Source: VFMC01 sp039796935
GTDB taxonomy: Bacteria > Actinomycetota > Acidimicrobiia > Acidimicrobiales > Ilumatobacteraceae
Length of the DNA stretch: 6,085 bases
Direction of reading: 5' to 3'
NCBI GenBank assembly: GCA_039796935.1
Contig: JBDKIV010000249.1
Coordinates: forward strand, 1 to 6,085
The position numbers and the translations under genes were made by a program. This document shows positions 5,669 through 6,085 of this stretch, piece after piece (the first letter of the stretch is position 1; every line of letters begins with the position of its first letter). The notes beneath the pieces are model-generated. The model saw only the letters and a program-made list of their open reading frames with translations. It made no database searches and had not been told where the DNA came from.

Positions 5669-6085
5669 ATGATCTCGAAGCATCGCCGCGCCGCATGGTT
5701 GGGCACCCTCTCGATCGCCAGCATCGCTGGCCTCGCCGCAGCACCGTTGGCGCACGCCAGCAGCGACGCCACCCCGCCGGTGACGACCATCGACCACGAG
5801 TACGAGGTCGAACTGCCCGACGACGAACTGCACGAAGAGATGCACGACGACTCCGACGACGACGGTGCGGCGGACGACGATGACGTCGCCGGTCACGCGG
5901 GTGGCGGCCACGACGGGGATCACGACGACGACGATCACGAGGATCACGACGACGGAGACAACGAGGAGGAGGACGAGGACGACGATCACGCCTCGACCAC
6001 GTCGAGCACCACCCCGAAGTCGACCACGACCACTGCGCACCCCACCACGACCGCGGCACCGACGACGCTGGCTCCGACCACCACC
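5669..6085 (+). CDS. Secreted Asp/Glu/His-rich protein with Thr/Pro linker (3' end outside window)
   Basis: An open frame of 139 codons runs off the right edge without a stop. Residues 1-30 form a classical Sec signal peptide: a basic start (K4, R6, R7), a hydrophobic core (LGTLSIASIAGLAAAPL) and an AHA cleavage site before S31. Residues about 42-107 are extraordinarily acidic, with 10 histidines spaced among Asp/Glu runs (H43, H55, H59, H76, H81, H85, H90, H93, H107 and neighbours). From 109 the sequence switches to Thr/Ser/Pro/Ala repeats (TTSSTTPKSTTTT, then HPTTTAAPTTLAPTTT), typical of cell-envelope linkers in actinobacteria. The composition suggests an exported protein that binds divalent cations or acts as a charged spacer; that is inference. 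A folded domain or wall anchor may lie past the edge. The start is supported by GGGGAG 6 nt upstream. No family is recognised. Confidence 0.82.
   Translation, partial: MISKHRRAAWLGTLSIASIAGLAAAPLAHASSDATPPVTTIDHEYEVELPDDELHEEMHDDSDDDGAADDDDVAGHAGGGHDGDHDDDDHEDHDDGDNEEEDEDDDHASTTSSTTPKSTTTTAHPTTTAAPTTLAPTTT
5843..5989 (+). repeat. GAC/GAT/CAC/GAG codon-rich low-complexity tract
   Basis: This tract is built almost entirely from Asp, Glu, His and Gly codons (residues 59-107 of the secreted protein). Short near-repeats such as CACGACGACGACGATCAC and GAGGATCACGACGACGGA recur in it. The repeats are imperfect but share the triplet phase, which points to expansion by slippage under selection for charge. 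Its length may vary between strains. Confidence 0.6.

Noticed and set aside
4988..6040. Minus-strand open frame of about 350 codons across the right end
   Set aside because: It is antisense to the DUF454 gene, its partner and the secreted protein. Its Val-rich start is only the complement of the GAC/CAC codon tract.

Overview
The window is high-GC DNA (by eye about two thirds G+C) with dense coding, GTG starts, stop/start overlaps between genes and at least one likely leaderless promoter. This suggests an actinobacterium. The Thr/Pro-linker secreted protein and the ECHDC3-type crotonase would fit an acidimicrobial or related lineage, but that placement is inference. Nothing indicates phage, plasmid or insertion-sequence DNA, so it reads as an ordinary chromosomal segment.

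Layout, left to right. Bases 1-175 hold no gene I can defend. A plus-strand gene (176-889) encodes a small protein with sigma-factor-like regions and a C-terminal helix-turn-helix. Its 3' end overlaps by 38 bp the 3' end of a convergent minus-strand copper operon: copZ (3307-3510), a 61-aa one-helix membrane protein (3119-3304) and copA (852-3122). The junctions in this operon are very tight: 2 bp between the first two genes and an ATGA stop/start overlap between the last two. CopZ would carry Cu(I) in the cytosol, CopA would pump it out, and the small protein probably sits in the membrane with a short His-containing outer tail. No copper-sensing regulator (CsoR or CueR type) is visible in the window.

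Upstream of copZ, on the same strand and 43 bp away, lies an ECHDC3-like crotonase-fold gene (3554-4330). It lacks both glutamates used by classical enoyl-CoA hydratases. A tRNA-Lys(UUU) gene follows on the minus strand (4473-4544).

From about 4550 onward everything is on the plus strand. A probably leaderless gene (4698-5216) encodes a three-helix membrane protein with two Cys-Pro motifs near its N-terminus. Its stop overlaps the GTG start of a DUF454 (YbaN-type) membrane protein (5213-5605). The last gene (5669 to the window end, open on the right) encodes a secreted protein with an extreme Asp/Glu/His-rich segment followed by a Thr/Pro linker.

The best leads are the minimal membrane peptide embedded between copZ and copA, the acidic His-rich secreted protein, the CP-motif/DUF454 pair and the glutamate-less crotonase. 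I see no clear evidence of a wholly new multi-gene system.
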